This document shows positions 63,594 to 64,000 of a stretch of 64,000 bases of DNA, one piece after another. Under the pieces are notes generated by a model, which did not search any database, had not been told where the DNA came from, and was given only the letters and a program-made list of their open reading frames with translations. Position numbers and translations under genes: made by a program. Numbering within the stretch: the first letter of the stretch is position 1; the number at the start of each line of letters is the position of its first letter. This stretch comes from Ramlibacter sp. (GTDB lineage Bacteria > Pseudomonadota > Gammaproteobacteria > Burkholderiales > Burkholderiaceae_C), in the NCBI GenBank assembly GCA_016713005.1, contig JADJPY010000005.1, forward strand, positions 1-64,000, read 5' to 3'.

Positions 63594-64000
63594 ATGTCTG
63601 AATCTTTTGCCGCCCTGTTTGAAGAATCACTGCAACGCTCCGAGATGCGTTCGGGCGAAGTGATCACCGCCGAAGTGGTGCGCATCGACTACAACTTCGT
63701 GGTCGTCAACGCCGGCCTCAAGTCCGAGGCCTATGTGCCCATCGACGAATTCAAGAACGACAAGGGCGAGCTCGAAGTCCAGGTCGGCGACTTCGTCTCC
63801 GTGGCGATCGACGCCGTCGAAAACGGCTACGGCGACACCATCCTCTCGCGCGACAAGGCCAAACGCCTCGCTTCCTGGATGGCGCTCGAAAAAGCCCTGG
63901 AATCCGGCGAGTTCGTCACCGGCACGACCAGCGGCAAGGTCAAGGGCGGCCTGACGGTGCTGGTCAACGGCATCCGCGCCTTCCTGCCGGGCTCGCTGGT
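63594..64000 (+). CDS. rpsA: Ribosomal protein S1, N-terminal part
   Basis: The ATG at 63594 with AAGGAAA upstream starts MSESFAALFEESLQRSEMRS; two S1 RNA-binding repeats begin (GEVITAEVVRIDYNFVVVNA and GEFVTGTTSGKVKGGLTVLV). The gene runs off the right edge. The 163-base leader after cmk contains a GC hairpin around CCGCCGCAATGGTGCGG (about 63547-63563), in the place where S1 autoregulation is exerted in other bacteria. Confidence 0.93.
   Translation, partial: MSESFAALFEESLQRSEMRSGEVITAEVVRIDYNFVVVNAGLKSEAYVPIDEFKNDKGELEVQVGDFVSVAIDAVENGYGDTILSRDKAKRLASWMALEKALESGEFVTGTTSGKVKGGLTVLVNGIRAFLPGSL

Noticed and set aside
1..64000. CRISPR arrays and complete insertion sequences.
   Set aside because: No regularly spaced repeats with unique spacers, and no transposase gene with terminal inverted repeats, were seen on either strand.

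Overview
The window reads as a betaproteobacterial chromosome, most likely Comamonadaceae (Rhodoferax/Polaromonas/Acidovorax-like). The evidence is the block from 54 kb to the right edge: tmRNA, gph, ubiG and an ompA-family gene on the minus strand, then gyrA, pheA, tyrA, a fused aroA-cmk and rpsA on the plus strand. The tmRNA encodes the tag ANDERFALAA. Every gene in this 10 kb core is intact.

Everything left of the tmRNA (1 to about 53.7 kb) is accessory DNA. Bases 1-5.7 kb hold the battered remains of a restriction/defence cluster: the C-terminus of hsdR, a YgjP-type metallopeptidase, mcrB, mcrC and an HrgA-like gene. All carry frameshifts, and mcrB has also lost its Walker A region.

From about 5.7 kb to 48-49.7 kb lies a lambda-like siphovirus prophage, mostly on the minus strand. 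Its order, in transcription direction from right to left, is: an XRE/ImmA immunity pair facing right (48.4-49.7 kb); early genes of unknown function and an excisionase-like HTH protein (45-48 kb); a recombination and replication module of Sak4-like ATPase, SSB-like protein, helicase, nuclease, Toprim primase-helicase and RuvC-like resolvase (37-45 kb); two ParB-methyltransferase fusions (33.7-36.4 kb); terminase, two fibre-like proteins, gpW, portal, S49 protease/scaffold, decoration protein, capsid and joining protein (23.7-31.8 kb); tail terminator, tube, chaperones, tape measure and a series of large virion proteins (7.4-23 kb); and a lysis block (6.0-7.3 kb). Two sets of genes run against this direction: a pRiA4b ORF-3-like gene between head and tail genes (23.1-23.7 kb) and four small genes at 31.9-33.8 kb.

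From 50.1 to 52.4 kb is a DUF2924 / serine recombinase / HTH triad, plausibly the integration module, followed by a Sel1-like gene and a nested palindrome that abuts the tmRNA terminator.

The most interesting signals are: (1) a 31-bp promoter-like leader repeated without gaps before three of the small plus-strand genes and before the DUF2924/recombinase operon, suggesting one regulon split over 18 kb; (2) nine exact copies of AGTTGGCA in 148 bp beside the primase-helicase gene, a candidate phage replication origin; (3) a perfect in-frame T-TTT-TTT slippery site in the tail chaperone gene; (4) clean internal deletions that remove the nucleotide-binding motifs of two NTPases; and (5) dense single-base indels confined to the accessory DNA. 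Whether those indels are decay or sequencing error cannot be decided from the sequence alone.
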